Source: a virus. From it: DNA of 43,978 nucleotides. Positions within the stretch are counted from its first letter, which is position 1. Each line of letters starts with the position of its first letter. Where the stretch lies: positions 1-43,978 of IMG/VR virus record IMGVR_UViG_3300021579_000016; one strand, written 5' to 3'. Shown here in pieces: positions 16,438-26,519 of the stretch. The position numbers were made by a program, and so were the translations under genes. The notes under the pieces are model-generated. The model saw only the letters and a list, made by a program, of their open reading frames with translations, was not told where the DNA came from and ran no database searches.

Positions 16438-17292
16438 ATGGATACGACCTTCTTCCCCATAGGGCAATGGCATATTGAAGAATATTTTGGTTTACAGTCG
16501 CTGTTCGATTTTATAGAGTTGACCGCGCTGCACCAAAAAGGTATTCCTTACTCGAAACTCGGAGTCAAGGAGCGCAAAGCCCTTGCTATGCCTACTGAAA
16601 TTCAAGCCGTTGCGCAGTTTAATAAGTCCAAAGAACCCCAAAAAATAGCGCATTTAAAGCTCAATGGCGTGATGCGTTCCAGCGATGGACTGTGTTCGCG
16701 CGGCATTGACTCCCTGATTCGTGATTTTCGGGCAGCTTTCGCCGAGCCGACGGTTGTAGGTGTTTTATTGGAAACAGAAACGGGCGGTGGTGAATCCATC
16801 GCAGGCGACAAGCTGAACGCCTGCATTCAGGGTAAAAATAAACCTGTAATCGCTTACAGTCACTATTTAATGTCTGCTGGTGTGCTCGGCACGCTGGCTT
16901 GCGATGAAATCATTGCCTCATCAAATGCAGCACGCTTTGGAAGTATCGGGACAATGTTAAGTTTGCCGAAAAACTTCGCGGAAAGTTATAAAGCATACCA
17001 AACCGATCTATATGCAAAGGATTCATATAACAAAAATAGTGAATTCAACGCCTTTTTAGAAGGCGATGTGTCGGGTTTTCAAAAGATGTTGGATAAAACC
17101 AATGCGAACTTCTTAACTGAAGTGCGCACAAACCGTCCGCTAACGGGCAATGTGGAGACCGATAAGCATACGCTTTCGGGTGCCACCTTCGACGCGAAAG
17201 AGGCGAAGCGGCGCGGCTTGGTGGACATGATTGGGACATTTAGTTTAGCACAGCAACGGTTATTACTGCACGCCCAAAATTACAAATCGTAA
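16438..17292 (+). CDS. Prohead protease, S49 (SppA/ClpP-like fold)
   Basis: A 284-residue serine protease. Residues 69-77 are a strand (KIAHLKLNG), 109-119 carry ETETGGGES, and 138-160 contain AYSHYLMSAGVLGTLACDEIIAS with S146 as the expected nucleophile. This is followed by FGSIGTM (167-173). These are the conserved blocks of S49 peptidases, which in phages mature the capsid scaffold. It lies directly before the scaffold-like and capsid genes, the standard head order. The start was placed at the ATG beginning MDTTFFPIG; upstream residues overlap the previous gene. Confidence 0.85.
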   Translation: MDTTFFPIGQWHIEEYFGLQSLFDFIELTALHQKGIPYSKLGVKERKALAMPTEIQAVAQFNKSKEPQKIAHLKLNGVMRSSDGLCSRGIDSLIRDFRAAFAEPTVVGVLLETETGGGESIAGDKLNACIQGKNKPVIAYSHYLMSAGVLGTLACDEIIASSNAARFGSIGTMLSLPKNFAESYKAYQTDLYAKDSYNKNSEFNAFLEGDVSGFQKMLDKTNANFLTEVRTNRPLTGNVETDKHTLSGATFDAKEAKRRGLVDMIGTFSLAQQRLLLHAQNYKS

Positions 17293-17309
17293 ATTGCAAA
17301 TTAATTATA

Positions 17310-17660
17310 ATGAATTATCTCCAATATTTCAAATCAAAATTATCGGCGGTATACGGCATTCCTGCCGATAAAACCGATGCCGAAGTTCAGCAGGCAATCG
17401 TGGAGGCGGATGCAAAAGCAACACCCAATCAAACGGAACCGCCCGCCGCCGCAGTGGATTATCAGAGCCAAATTGATGGGTTAACAGAAAAGTTGAACCG
17501 CTTGCAAACGCAAGTAGATAACATGGCGGGGAAACCACAAGGCAGTGCTTCGGACGCGCACAAGCATATCGGTTCGGCGGAAAAGAAACCAATGCCATAT
17601 TGGTTGAATAATCCCGCGAATGCGCACTTGAAGGCGATTTGGGAAAAAGAAAATGGTTAG
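17310..17660 (+). CDS. Capsid scaffold-like protein
   Basis: A 116-residue protein with an Ala/Gln-rich N-terminal half, a central coiled coil (QSQIDGLTEKLNRLQTQVDNM) and a charged C-terminal tail. It sits between the prohead protease and the major capsid gene, the usual place of the scaffold. Its small size and coiled coil fit an assembly scaffold that the protease would remove. No family signature visible beyond that. Confidence 0.6.
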   Translation: MNYLQYFKSKLSAVYGIPADKTDAEVQQAIVEADAKATPNQTEPPAAAVDYQSQIDGLTEKLNRLQTQVDNMAGKPQGSASDAHKHIGSAEKKPMPYWLNNPANAHLKAIWEKENG

Positions 17661-17719
17661 CAAAAAAAGATTCGCAATCAATTGATTTGCAATGCATTCC
17701 GAATCGTAAAAAATCAAAA

Positions 17720-18706
17720 ATGGCAAGAGTAACGGAAAATAACAGCAGTGTAAACTATGACATTGTAAAAGGTTTTATGAGTTACATCCTCACACAACGG
17801 GATGATTTGACCATAGAATCCTTTACGGATTTTAACGCTGCCAATTTCGCCATCGGCATCGAGGGCGTTAAAGGAAAACAAATCCTACCCAAATTGTGGG
17901 TCGGACAGCTCTCAAAACGGTGGACACGCGCCTTCACGCCTGATGCGGACACGTTGAAGTTCGGCTACGATATGATTGAAACCCACAAAGCGAAGGTGGA
18001 ACTCATCATTTATCCGCAGGATTTTGAATCTTCTGCAATTACAGGTCGGTGGTCTCCAAAGGGACAGAAAACGGCAGTCATTCCGCAGGAAGAACGGATG
18101 TTTTCGCAAGTCAAAGCGCGGTTAAAACAAGAAATCGGGGACGCGTTCTGGAACGGTAAGGAAACCGCTACGCCACTCGTTACCGACGACCTTGACCAGC
18201 TTTTTAACGGACAACGGGAACTATTCAAAGCGAAAGGCGCGGCGGGACAAATCAATGTGGTGCCAATTCCAACAGGTAATTATACAGCTTCCAATGTTGC
18301 ACAGCATTTGAAGGCAATGCGCAATACAGGGATGGGCAAAGCGTATAAAAACGACCCAAACAACGCTTACATCGCTTCGCCGTCGGTCGTTTCCACGTAT
18401 GAGGATTTGATTCTCACGCCAGGATTGAGTTATAAATTAGTCACGGAAACCGTGAACGGAGTCAAACGGATTCGGGACATCTTTAATTCATCGTGGATTT
18501 ACGAAATGCCTGAATTGGAAGGCACGGATTTTTGTGCTTATTTGAATCCCAATCGCATGTTTTACGCTTTCGATGCGTTCAGCGATACCAACACCTTTGA
18601 TTGTTTACCTGTGCCGCGCGGCATGAGTTTCTGGATGGACTATATGTTTGGGGTGCAGTGTGTCACGCCGAAACCCGAAGCCATCGTGTGGAATGGCAAA
18701 GCATAA
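17720..18706 (+). CDS. Major capsid protein
   Basis: A 328-residue protein in the position of the major capsid gene after protease and scaffold. It has an N-terminal helical arm, mixed alpha/beta body, and segments such as NNAYIASPSVVSTYEDLILTP that resemble the P- and A-domain parts of HK97-fold capsids. No catalytic motif. The ATG at 17720 follows an A-rich leader; an in-frame upstream ATG at 17639 would overlap the scaffold gene. Capsid assignment is based on context, length and fold-like pattern, not on a sequence match. Confidence 0.75.
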   Translation: MARVTENNSSVNYDIVKGFMSYILTQRDDLTIESFTDFNAANFAIGIEGVKGKQILPKLWVGQLSKRWTRAFTPDADTLKFGYDMIETHKAKVELIIYPQDFESSAITGRWSPKGQKTAVIPQEERMFSQVKARLKQEIGDAFWNGKETATPLVTDDLDQLFNGQRELFKAKGAAGQINVVPIPTGNYTASNVAQHLKAMRNTGMGKAYKNDPNNAYIASPSVVSTYEDLILTPGLSYKLVTETVNGVKRIRDIFNSSWIYEMPELEGTDFCAYLNPNRMFYAFDAFSDTNTFDCLPVPRGMSFWMDYMFGVQCVTPKPEAIVWNGKA

Positions 18707-18727
18707 TCATTTAAAACATTGAAAATC

Positions 18728-19045
18728 ATGGATTTAGCACAGCAGTTGCAAGAAGAAAAAGATAAAAACGCGGCGTTGGAAGCGGCGTTAAAAATGGCGG
18801 GAGAAACGATTGCGCGGTTGGAAAAGAATGCCTCGAAAAGTCGGGATATTTCTTCTGTTGCCGTTAGCACCGAACCCAAGCAGTTGACCGTCGGTTTTTT
18901 TGAACGGCAAGGCAAACGGTATCAAACCCTGTATCCGATGTTCATTATCGATGGCGTGTGCATCGTCGCATCCGAAGTAGAAAATGATAGCGAGATATGG
19001 GATGTGGTATTGAAGGATTATAACTATATCGTCAAACCGGTTTAA
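18728..19045 (+). CDS. Small protein with N-terminal coiled coil
   Basis: A 105-residue protein. Residues 1-38 form a coiled coil (QQLQEEKDKNAALEAALKMA), and the rest is a compact alpha/beta domain. It follows the capsid gene by 21 bases, the place where head decoration or connector proteins are often encoded. No family recognised. Confidence 0.6.
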   Translation: MDLAQQLQEEKDKNAALEAALKMAGETIARLEKNASKSRDISSVAVSTEPKQLTVGFFERQGKRYQTLYPMFIIDGVCIVASEVENDSEIWDVVLKDYNYIVKPV

Positions 19046-19057
19046 AACGAATTTTGA

Positions 19058-19585
19058 ATGCCAGATTTCATAGAAAAAGATATACGGATCAACCTCGACG
19101 GTAAAACGAATCCCAGTGGCTTGAAACCCGATATGTTTTGGTGCATGGAGGACAGCGTGATTGCCATTCCGCCCCGTCAGGAGGATTCAAACCAATTATC
19201 CGCCGCGCTCACGATGCGTACTGCTGTGGCAGCCGCCGCAGGCGTAACCGCAGTGGCGGCGGGCAAATTCGCCCGTTTAAGGGCTTCGGACGTGAAGTCC
19301 AAGTACAAAGCAGAAGCAATTATCAAAGATAACTGCCACTGCGGGTTCAAGGTAAGCGTCGAGCTGCATTTTCACGGGCGCGATGCAGTTGCTTCGGCGG
19401 ACTTTCAGAAGTTAGCGAATCGCAACATTCGGCTCCTCATTCCAGAACGGGCGGGTACGATGGTGTTCATCGAATGGATTCGGTTGGCGCATTCGCACGA
19501 AGACGAGCCAAGAGGCTATGTGTTAAAGGGCGAAGTCGAAGTGGCTAATGAACCGCCGTATTACACGTTTCCAATTCCCGTTTAA
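19058..19585 (+). CDS. Head-tail connector or tail protein candidate
   Basis: A 175-residue protein of mixed alpha/beta type with an Ala-rich helical segment near 45-75. The C-terminal half includes strands CGFKVSVELHFHG and GYVLKGEVEVANEP. It lies between the capsid and several small connector-like genes with short intergenic gaps. A tail-tube or connector role is likely from position, but no diagnostic motif is visible. Confidence 0.55.
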   Translation: MPDFIEKDIRINLDGKTNPSGLKPDMFWCMEDSVIAIPPRQEDSNQLSAALTMRTAVAAAAGVTAVAAGKFARLRASDVKSKYKAEAIIKDNCHCGFKVSVELHFHGRDAVASADFQKLANRNIRLLIPERAGTMVFIEWIRLAHSHEDEPRGYVLKGEVEVANEPPYYTFPIPV

Positions 19586-19595
19586 TTGATTGACT

Positions 19596-20009
19596 ATGCT
19601 AACGTATGTAGGTCCGAAAGTAGATACAGGGCTTCGGCTCTCCGATGGCTCCTTGGTGATGCCAGAAAGTATGACGCAGGCGGAAATCGGCGAAATGATA
19701 GCGAAGTATCCCGAATTGGGGGCTTTTTATCGTCGATTTTCAACTACATCGTCCAACGCACTGCAATTGGGGTCAGAAATGGTGAGCCACGTGATCCAAA
19801 ATGAAGCCATTGCACCGCTGTTAAAGTTACCTTATGGAAAAAACGTTTTCAAAATATGGAAGCGGCTCGCGCTGAAAAATGGGCAGGTGGATACGAATGT
19901 CCGCTTCTTAGCGGAAGCGGATGGCTGCATTGTGATAGATACAGCAAGTTTAGTGGATTATGCAGAACAGGATGTTTTAGAGATAATATATGATTATTTT
20001 GTAATTTAA
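19596..20009 (+). CDS. Small head-tail joining protein candidate
   Basis: A 137-residue soluble protein with no recognised motif. I used the ATG at 19596; an in-frame TTG lies six bases upstream. It follows the previous gene by 10 bases and precedes a 108-residue gene by 12. Small proteins in this slot of siphophage genomes commonly complete the head-tail interface. Confidence 0.55.
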   Translation: MLTYVGPKVDTGLRLSDGSLVMPESMTQAEIGEMIAKYPELGAFYRRFSTTSSNALQLGSEMVSHVIQNEAIAPLLKLPYGKNVFKIWKRLALKNGQVDTNVRFLAEADGCIVIDTASLVDYAEQDVLEIIYDYFVI

Positions 20010-20021
20010 AATATAAAAAAA

Positions 20022-20348
20022 ATGCCAGCAGTAACTGCACCCAGCTTCAAAAAACTAAATGCGAAGCAGACGACGGGACTCATCGTCGAAGTCGTCACGC
20101 CCGTAGAATGGGTCATCGCCCAAGCGGACATCACCGCCAATGCCATCACCATTGCCGTCCCCCGCCGCGCTGTTGGGGCATTGAGCCGTGTAAAAGTGAA
20201 GTGGAACGGCTTAGAGGAAACATCGCTTACGCCACCCGCTGCCAATATCACGGAGGATACCGTGAACACGAACATCAAAATCAGTGGTTTTGCGGGAATT
20301 GCGATGATTGGCGACATCGTCACCTGCGATTTAGCATACCGAAACTGA
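20022..20348 (+). CDS. Small beta-rich virion protein
   Basis: A 108-residue protein with alternating strands and a Thr/Val-rich composition (KVKWNGLEETSLTPPAANITEDTVNTNIKISG). This suggests a beta-sandwich such as a decoration or tail-tube protein. It overlaps the next start by one base. The fold prediction is by eye. Confidence 0.55.
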   Translation: MPAVTAPSFKKLNAKQTTGLIVEVVTPVEWVIAQADITANAITIAVPRRAVGALSRVKVKWNGLEETSLTPPAANITEDTVNTNIKISGFAGIAMIGDIVTCDLAYRN

Positions 20349-21085
20349 TGCTGAACGAGCTGCAACTTATCAACGCCCGTTTACGGGTTCGGACGCAAAA
20401 TATAGGGATTTCTGACCTGCTTGACCCTACGATGCGTCCGCACACGATTACGGGAAGTGAGTGGGAAAACTGCTTTTTGTTGATGCAGAACGGGCAATTC
20501 ATTACTTTGGGTGACAATCCCCCGCAAAAAGGGATTGTCACCATTATAAAATGCGATGTGCCGTCCGCAACCGTCGTATCCTCACAAAGTGGAGAATTAG
20601 CATCGCTTTCTTTGAAGGCGGGCGATTGCCTCACGGTTTTTGTGGTCGAAGGGCGATGGGATGCCGTAAAGAGGCAGTATATCAATTTGTGGAAGATTTG
20701 GGCGTTATATCGCGCTAATCCAGTCATTGTACCGCCGAAAAATCAGGACTTTGGGCGCGTTCCGAATGGAAATCCGAACATGATTTTTGACTGCGAAGGC
20801 TTGTTGAAAAAAGTATTCACATTTCAACTTGTGTTTGCGGTGATGGGTGACACGGGAATAATCCCCATAAACTTTGTGGATGGGGGCGAGTATATGATAA
20901 TTCATTCCGTAAAAGGGGATGGATGGGATGTGACAACGCCGTTAATTTTCTCGTACGCAAATTGTAGGTATGGAGACGGTAGTAGTGTGGGTGTTTATAC
21001 GCTCAACGAGAACGCAAAATACACCGTTTTTCGATTTCGGGGTATTGGCGGCGTGCTGGTTTTGGAGGATGTGTTTTATCACTAA
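20348..21085 (+). CDS. Virion protein of unknown function
   Basis: A 245-residue soluble protein of mixed alpha/beta type, Gly-rich in its C-terminal half, with no recognised motif. The ATG at 20348 shares its A with the previous stop. It lies between small connector-like genes and the coiled-coil protein upstream of the terminator at 21799. It may be a tail component. Confidence 0.55.
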   Translation: MLNELQLINARLRVRTQNIGISDLLDPTMRPHTITGSEWENCFLLMQNGQFITLGDNPPQKGIVTIIKCDVPSATVVSSQSGELASLSLKAGDCLTVFVVEGRWDAVKRQYINLWKIWALYRANPVIVPPKNQDFGRVPNGNPNMIFDCEGLLKKVFTFQLVFAVMGDTGIIPINFVDGGEYMIIHSVKGDGWDVTTPLIFSYANCRYGDGSSVGVYTLNENAKYTVFRFRGIGGVLVLEDVFYH

Positions 21086-21105
21086 ATTTTTAAATTTTTT
21101 ATAAC

Positions 21106-21771
21106 ATGAAGCAATTTATCGCCAACATGTTGGCATTTTTCGGCTTTTTCATGAGCCGTTCGGACGAGCAAAAGGATTTGTCACTCGACATTGTAACCCA
21201 GTTGAAGCGGCAAAAAGCCTTGAATGTGGATTTGACTGGCTCTGTCGGCGATTTGGGGGTGGCAGCGAACGACTTGTACAGCCAAGTCAATGCTACCAAT
21301 GCCCGTTTGGACTCCGTCGAAAAGCGGAAGACGAACGTAGATGAAGTGTTCTACGATTGGGGAAGCGACAACAGCTTGTATAAACCTGCTGCCAACGATG
21401 CAGACCCCGTACAAGCGGCAGTTTTATTCGACCACGTGATGGCGCGGGTAAATAAAGTAGTTGTTCCGGGCACCGTCATCAATGTTGTTTTGTCGGGCGA
21501 CGATGCAATCCCGATGATGGTGAATGGCGTGAAACAGAGTGGTGCACCCCTTGAAACGTTGCAAGCAGTGATTGCACTGGACGGCTCTCGGACGTATGAG
21601 TTTGCGAGTTCTACCGTCGATGAGGCATTGAATGCGACGGGCAAAGCGGCGGATACTGCTTCGGCGAACATCAAAGCGGCGCAACCCGTTTACGACGCAA
21701 TGAAAGTTGATATGAAGGATTTACTTTCAACTCCAATGCCTACGGCGGTCGTGAAGATTGTGAAAGCATAG
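21106..21771 (+). CDS. Coiled-coil virion-associated protein
   Basis: A 221-residue protein that starts with a hydrophobic helix (FIANMLAFFGFFMS) and continues with a long helical, partly coiled-coil region, then a more compact beta domain and an Ala-rich end. The N-terminal helix could be a membrane anchor or an amphipathic region. It is the last gene before a strong terminator, and the next gene has its own start. Possible roles are tail fibre-like or tape-measure chaperone; no match recognised. Confidence 0.5.
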   Translation: MKQFIANMLAFFGFFMSRSDEQKDLSLDIVTQLKRQKALNVDLTGSVGDLGVAANDLYSQVNATNARLDSVEKRKTNVDEVFYDWGSDNSLYKPAANDADPVQAAVLFDHVMARVNKVVVPGTVINVVLSGDDAIPMMVNGVKQSGAPLETLQAVIALDGSRTYEFASSTVDEALNATGKAADTASANIKAAQPVYDAMKVDMKDLLSTPMPTAVVKIVKA

Positions 21772-21798
21772 TGTTGTTGAATTTTTGAGTGTTTTATA

Positions 21799-21833
21799 AG
21801 CCAAATATTAATCCGTTAATATTTGGCTTTTTT
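21799..21833 (+). terminator. Intrinsic terminator within virion region
   Basis: A 13-bp perfect stem (21799-21811 with 21816-21828), TCCG loop and T6 tail. It separates the head genes from the tape-measure unit. Confidence 0.85.
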
Positions 21834-21845
21834 AAATATACAACA

Positions 21846-22376
21846 ATGTCTCCCGAAGCCCTACAAGATTGGAACACGCGCATCCACGAATGGTCGGATA
21901 GGCTTATCCAAGCGCGCATCAACCGGCTGCTCCTCACGGTAGATCAACAAAGCCAATTGGTTAAATCGATGCGCGACGAGCTTATTGATTTGACCAATGA
22001 ATTACCGCGCTACCAACTTTCGTTCCGTGATTCAGGGCGATTCGTCGATATGTTCAAACCGAACATGCGCTTTAACGCGCCTGCATTAGAGGAATGGCTG
22101 GAACGGCGGGGGATTGTCGAAGCCATGACCCCGTATTACATGGAACGGCATCATTTGAAGATAGTTCCGCCTGATATTGCCCGCCGCATCGCTTGGGGCA
22201 TTGCCAAGAATCGCTTGCGCCCTGTGGCGACGGGCAAAAAAAGTTACCATAGCTCGCGTACAAAACGCTGGTGGAATAAGGCGAAACGCCGTGCTATTTA
22301 CGAATTACAATGGATCGCGGCGGATTGGATGCGTCGGTGGTCGGTGACAGATATTCAAGAAATTTTAAGGAGTTAA
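21846..22376 (+). CDS. Basic protein upstream of tape measure
   Basis: A 176-residue strongly basic, helical protein with a Trp/Arg-rich C-terminal part (TKRWWNKAKRRAIYELQW). Position just before the tape measure matches genes for tail assembly or tail-terminator proteins. An HK97 gp10-like role is possible but not shown by motif. It starts 13 bases after the terminator's T-run, so it may use read-through or an internal promoter. Confidence 0.55.
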   Translation: MSPEALQDWNTRIHEWSDRLIQARINRLLLTVDQQSQLVKSMRDELIDLTNELPRYQLSFRDSGRFVDMFKPNMRFNAPALEEWLERRGIVEAMTPYYMERHHLKIVPPDIARRIAWGIAKNRLRPVATGKKSYHSSRTKRWWNKAKRRAIYELQWIAADWMRRWSVTDIQEILRS

Positions 22377-22405
22377 AATAAATCATTCACTCAAAAAGTG
22401 TTTCA

Positions 22406-25400
22406 ATGCCCGAAACGACATCCGTGCAGATGCGGCTTGACTTCATCACGGATGAAAGTCAAGCCTTGAAAAAAACCATTGACCAATCGAATCAATTGAC
22501 CGATTCGATTGGTAAAACCCGTAAGGAAATCGCCCAATTGGAACGGGCGTTAAAGGATGCTGCCCAAACGGAATCGGCTCGGGCGCAACAGAAAATAGGG
22601 GTGCAAGCCCAATTAGAAACGGCGCAAAAGAAGCTCACGGAGGCAAATCAGGCGGATGCCAAAGCGGTCAAGGCAGCGCAAAAGGAAGTGGACACGCTGA
22701 CCAAAGCCCTCCACGATTTAGAAAATCAAAGTCAGAAAAATGCCGAAAAAACGGCGCAATTGGCATCGGCGCAGCACAAATTGGCGGAAGAAACGGCACA
22801 ATTGGCGGTGCAAGGGGCAAAAACGGCGCAATTGAACTTTAACAACGTCGCACCCGCCCAACTCTATGACAGACTAAAGCAAATCAAACAACAAATCAAC
22901 GAGATTCCACCCGCTCTGCGCACCAGTTCGCAAACGGCGATTCAACTCACATCGGAAGCGAATGCCATCAAACGCGCTTTATCGGATGCGGAAAAAGAGG
23001 CAAAAAAGTTACAACAAAATCTGGAGCGACCCGCGAGTAACTCGTGGATTGACTTTACGGCTAAATTAGCGTTGGCGTTTCAAATGTTGCAACGGCTTTG
23101 GTCGGCAATCTGGTCGCCATCGGAGCAAGCGGCAGCGTTAGAACAAGCAACAACTGCTTTTACTACTTTTTTGAAATCACCGTTTGCCGCAGAGGAAATG
23201 ATGACGACCCTGCGCCAAAAAGCGTCATTATCTCCCTTTACCACAGAAGATTATGTGGTGGCGGCGCGGAAACTACTAGCCTATAATTTTTCTGCCAAAC
23301 AAACAATTGACACGCTTGGAAAATTAGAGGATGTCGCGGCGGGTGCAAAAGTACCGTTAGGCGATTTAGCGGCGATTTACGGGAAAGCGAAACTGGGCGG
23401 ATTGATACAGGCGCAAGATTTGAACCAGCTTTCTGATAGGGGGATTCCAATTATTTCAGAATTAGCGAAAGTTCTAAAAGTCAGCGAAGACCGCGTGAAA
23501 AAATTGGGCGAAGAAGGCAAGATTCAATTCGCCCACCTCGAAAAAGCGTTTGTGAACCTTACTTCCGCTTCGGGACTCTTTTTCGGTGCCAGCGCAGACC
23601 AATCCCGCACGATGACGGGACTGCTTTCTACGCTAAAAGATAATGTGGACAATGCGAAAATCGCGTTTGGACAAGGTTTTAACGAGATTTGGAAGCAAGT
23701 GATTCAAAATTCCGTTGCTTTTTCAAACGCTTTAGATACGGAAAAATTAAAGGATTGGGGGCGTTCCGTGGGTCAATTGGTGCGCTTTTTCATTGATTGG
23801 GTGCCCGTTTTAGCCCGCGTAATAGTGATTTGGGGCGCGTATTCGGCAGCCGTATCCGCTGCCGCAACTGTAACCCGTTTAATGTCCGCCACTTTTACGG
23901 CTTCGCCGATAGGCATGTGGGCGGCATTGGTCATGGGTGCGGTTCAAGCCGTTCAATATTTCGCCGCGAAAACGGGGGAAATGACTGCTTATCAAAAGGA
24001 TTTAAACGATGCGACCCAGCAGGCGACCCGTTTAGCGGCGGAAAATAGAGTCCAATCCGATGCCCTTTTCGCCGTTTTAAGGGACGGCACGGCGACGATG
24101 GAGCAGCAGAAGAAGGCGAAAGAGAAGATTTTAGCCCTTTATCCGCAACACTTAGGGAATATTAAAACCCATACAGATTTGGCGAATCGCCTCGACGAAG
24201 CGCAAAAACGCGTGAATCAGGGGATTATTGAGGAGGCTTTAGCGCGCATCAAAGCCGAGAAAATGCAGCAAAAGACTTCCGAAATCATGGAATTGCGGTT
24301 ACAAAAGACCGAAATGGAGCGAAAACGGTTATCAGCGTTGTCGAGTGGCGAAGGGAATTATGATTTCACGGACGAAAATACGGGTGAACGGAAGACAGGC
24401 AATGCGAAAGCGGAGGCGATACAAGCGGATATGGCGGTGTTGGATGCGAAAATCGCGCAATCGGGCGCGAATTTAGAGCAGTTTGGGAAGGATTTTAACA
24501 AGGCGGGGGCGGAAATGGCGAATACGCTAAAAGCGACGGTAATGACTCCCTTCAAAATCATAGATACCGAAATCGCGGAAGTGAGTGACCAAATTGCCAA
24601 AACGACGGATAAAATCGCCAAAAAAGCATTGCAAGATAGACTAGAACACTTGAAGGCAGAGCGAAGCCGTGAAATTGATAGGACGGTAGACAACGCCAAG
24701 ACGACGACAGAAATCAAAGCGACGATTGATAAAAAAGCGATAAAAGAGCAGGAGCATCGGGAAAAGGAACACCATGAGTTACAATTGAAGGAAGCGGAGA
24801 TTCAATATCGCAAGTTAACGTTAATTAACGATCGAGATTTTGCGCAAAAAAAAGTAGGCAAATCGAAAGATGCGCGAGAAGCGTTGGACTTAGAGCACGA
24901 TGGAGCCGAATTGGTTTTGACTCAAAAATTTTACGATGATAAAGCTGTTATTCATCAGGCGTACAAAGGCAAATTAAAGAAAACCGATGCCGATTACGCG
25001 GCATTGGAAGTGAAAATATTAGAAGATGAAAATAAAATACAGGCAGAAAAGGAGAAATTAGACGAGAAAACGGTTAAAGCGAAGGAGGATGCGGAAAAAA
25101 AGCGCGAGGAGATTGAGCGAAAGGCGTTGCAAGATAAAAAATTAGCTTTTGAAACCGAACAAAAAATTGCAACAGAAACCTATCAAAAAATCAGCTTAGA
25201 CAACGAAAAGGCTTTGTTTGAACAAAGCATTTCTCAAAGCCAATATGAAAAAGCGGATTTGACGGCGAAAGTTGCTTGGTACGAGGCGCAAATCAAGCAA
25301 CATAAAGATTACAATGAAAAATTAAAAGGCAATGACAAGGAGCGATTGGACAATGAAATCGCCCTGTTTGAAAAAGAAAAGAAGCTCGCCGAAACCCGCA

Positions 25401-26485
25401 ACGCATTGAAAACCAATCAGTTGATGGCGAAAAACAGCCACATCCAATTGGATGCGGAAGTAGATGTGGCGATGGCAATGCCGAAGCAATTGAATGTATT
25501 GAGCGACGATAAGGCGATTCGAGAGCAACAGTTACAAGAGCAAAAGTTCAAGCATTTATTAACGTTGGAACATGCCTATCAGATTGAAAAGGCAAGAATT
25601 CAAAATGACGCGTATCAACGGCAGTTAGACGCATTGAAAGCGGCGGGTTTGAACGAAACGAAGGAATATGCCGAACTCCTAAAACTTAAACACGCGGCAG
25701 ATAAAAATTACACGCAATCCAAAAAGGATTTAGCGGCGTTGGAAAAACAAATTGATGCCGCGAAAGTAGATACCCTCCGCGACTCTTTTGCATTGGGATT
25801 GGAGCTTATGAATATGGACGCGACCGCCAAGCGCAAGAACGCTGACGGCATCAAAGCGTTTCAAATTGCTCAAATTATTACGAATGGAGTCCTCGAAGTG
25901 CAGAAAATATGGGCGCAGGTGGCAGAATACGGACCTTGGGGCGTACCGATTGGGGCAGCAATGACCGCGTTTTCCGTCGTTCGGTCGGCGATGGCAATTA
26001 AGAAGGTCGAATCGGCGAAGATGGAACGCGGCGGCACGATTCAGTTCTTGGGCGGGAATAGTCACGCAACGGGCGGTACACAGGGCTTTTTTTCCGACGG
26101 GACGCAGATTGAAGCAGAAAAGGATGAAGCGGTGGTGGTGGTGAATAAGAAAAATGCGCCGATGTTACAAGCCTTATCGAATATTAATGGTTACAACGGA
26201 CATGGCAAACGGTTCTTTCAATATGGCGGGTTTGCGATACCCAACACAACGCCTTCTGCGTCGTTGTACAACGCGTATCAATACACGACGCATTCAACTA
26301 CCTATCAACCATCGAATGACATGACGCAAGTTTTTTACATGCTGTTGGCGCAATCCGAACGGCAACATCAGGAATTAAAGTCAGCAGTGGAAAAAGGGCG
26401 CGAAGTGAAGTTTTATCGAAATCAGTTAGAAGATTTGCAAGCCGCCGATGCGTCGGATATTGCGCGGTCGAATTGGCAATTATAA
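22406..26485 (+). CDS. Tail tape measure protein
   Basis: A 1359-residue protein, the largest in the genome. Residues 20-150 are an Ala/Lys/Gln coiled coil. About 245-430 carry the tape-measure domain (FSAKQTIDTLGKLEDVAAG, then GRLL-type turns and QDLNQLSDRGIPI). Hydrophobic helices near 455-515 are typical of the membrane-penetrating region. Long charged coiled coils follow to about 1150. The C-terminal end is Gly/Tyr-rich. It determines tail length and is extruded during DNA injection. Its length predicts a long, siphovirus-like tail of about 200 nm by the usual residue-to-length ratio. Confidence 0.9.
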   Translation: MPETTSVQMRLDFITDESQALKKTIDQSNQLTDSIGKTRKEIAQLERALKDAAQTESARAQQKIGVQAQLETAQKKLTEANQADAKAVKAAQKEVDTLTKALHDLENQSQKNAEKTAQLASAQHKLAEETAQLAVQGAKTAQLNFNNVAPAQLYDRLKQIKQQINEIPPALRTSSQTAIQLTSEANAIKRALSDAEKEAKKLQQNLERPASNSWIDFTAKLALAFQMLQRLWSAIWSPSEQAAALEQATTAFTTFLKSPFAAEEMMTTLRQKASLSPFTTEDYVVAARKLLAYNFSAKQTIDTLGKLEDVAAGAKVPLGDLAAIYGKAKLGGLIQAQDLNQLSDRGIPIISELAKVLKVSEDRVKKLGEEGKIQFAHLEKAFVNLTSASGLFFGASADQSRTMTGLLSTLKDNVDNAKIAFGQGFNEIWKQVIQNSVAFSNALDTEKLKDWGRSVGQLVRFFIDWVPVLARVIVIWGAYSAAVSAAATVTRLMSATFTASPIGMWAALVMGAVQAVQYFAAKTGEMTAYQKDLNDATQQATRLAAENRVQSDALFAVLRDGTATMEQQKKAKEKILALYPQHLGNIKTHTDLANRLDEAQKRVNQGIIEEALARIKAEKMQQKTSEIMELRLQKTEMERKRLSALSSGEGNYDFTDENTGERKTGNAKAEAIQADMAVLDAKIAQSGANLEQFGKDFNKAGAEMANTLKATVMTPFKIIDTEIAEVSDQIAKTTDKIAKKALQDRLEHLKAERSREIDRTVDNAKTTTEIKATIDKKAIKEQEHREKEHHELQLKEAEIQYRKLTLINDRDFAQKKVGKSKDAREALDLEHDGAELVLTQKFYDDKAVIHQAYKGKLKKTDADYAALEVKILEDENKIQAEKEKLDEKTVKAKEDAEKKREEIERKALQDKKLAFETEQKIATETYQKISLDNEKALFEQSISQSQYEKADLTAKVAWYEAQIKQHKDYNEKLKGNDKERLDNEIALFEKEKKLAETRNALKTNQLMAKNSHIQLDAEVDVAMAMPKQLNVLSDDKAIREQQLQEQKFKHLLTLEHAYQIEKARIQNDAYQRQLDALKAAGLNETKEYAELLKLKHAADKNYTQSKKDLAALEKQIDAAKVDTLRDSFALGLELMNMDATAKRKNADGIKAFQIAQIITNGVLEVQKIWAQVAEYGPWGVPIGAAMTAFSVVRSAMAIKKVESAKMERGGTIQFLGGNSHATGGTQGFFSDGTQIEAEKDEAVVVVNKKNAPMLQALSNINGYNGHGKRFFQYGGFAIPNTTPSASLYNAYQYTTHSTTYQPSNDMTQVFYMLLAQSERQHQELKSAVEKGREVKFYRNQLEDLQAADASDIARSNWQL

Positions 26486-26519
26486 AAAATAAGGGTTTTA
26501 ACTTTTTGATGTTCCATTG

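Noticed and set aside
20108-20347. Upstream extension of the frame that begins at 20348
   Set aside because: Overlaps the whole 108-residue gene in another frame and has unlikely composition; the ATG sharing a base with the stop is preferred.
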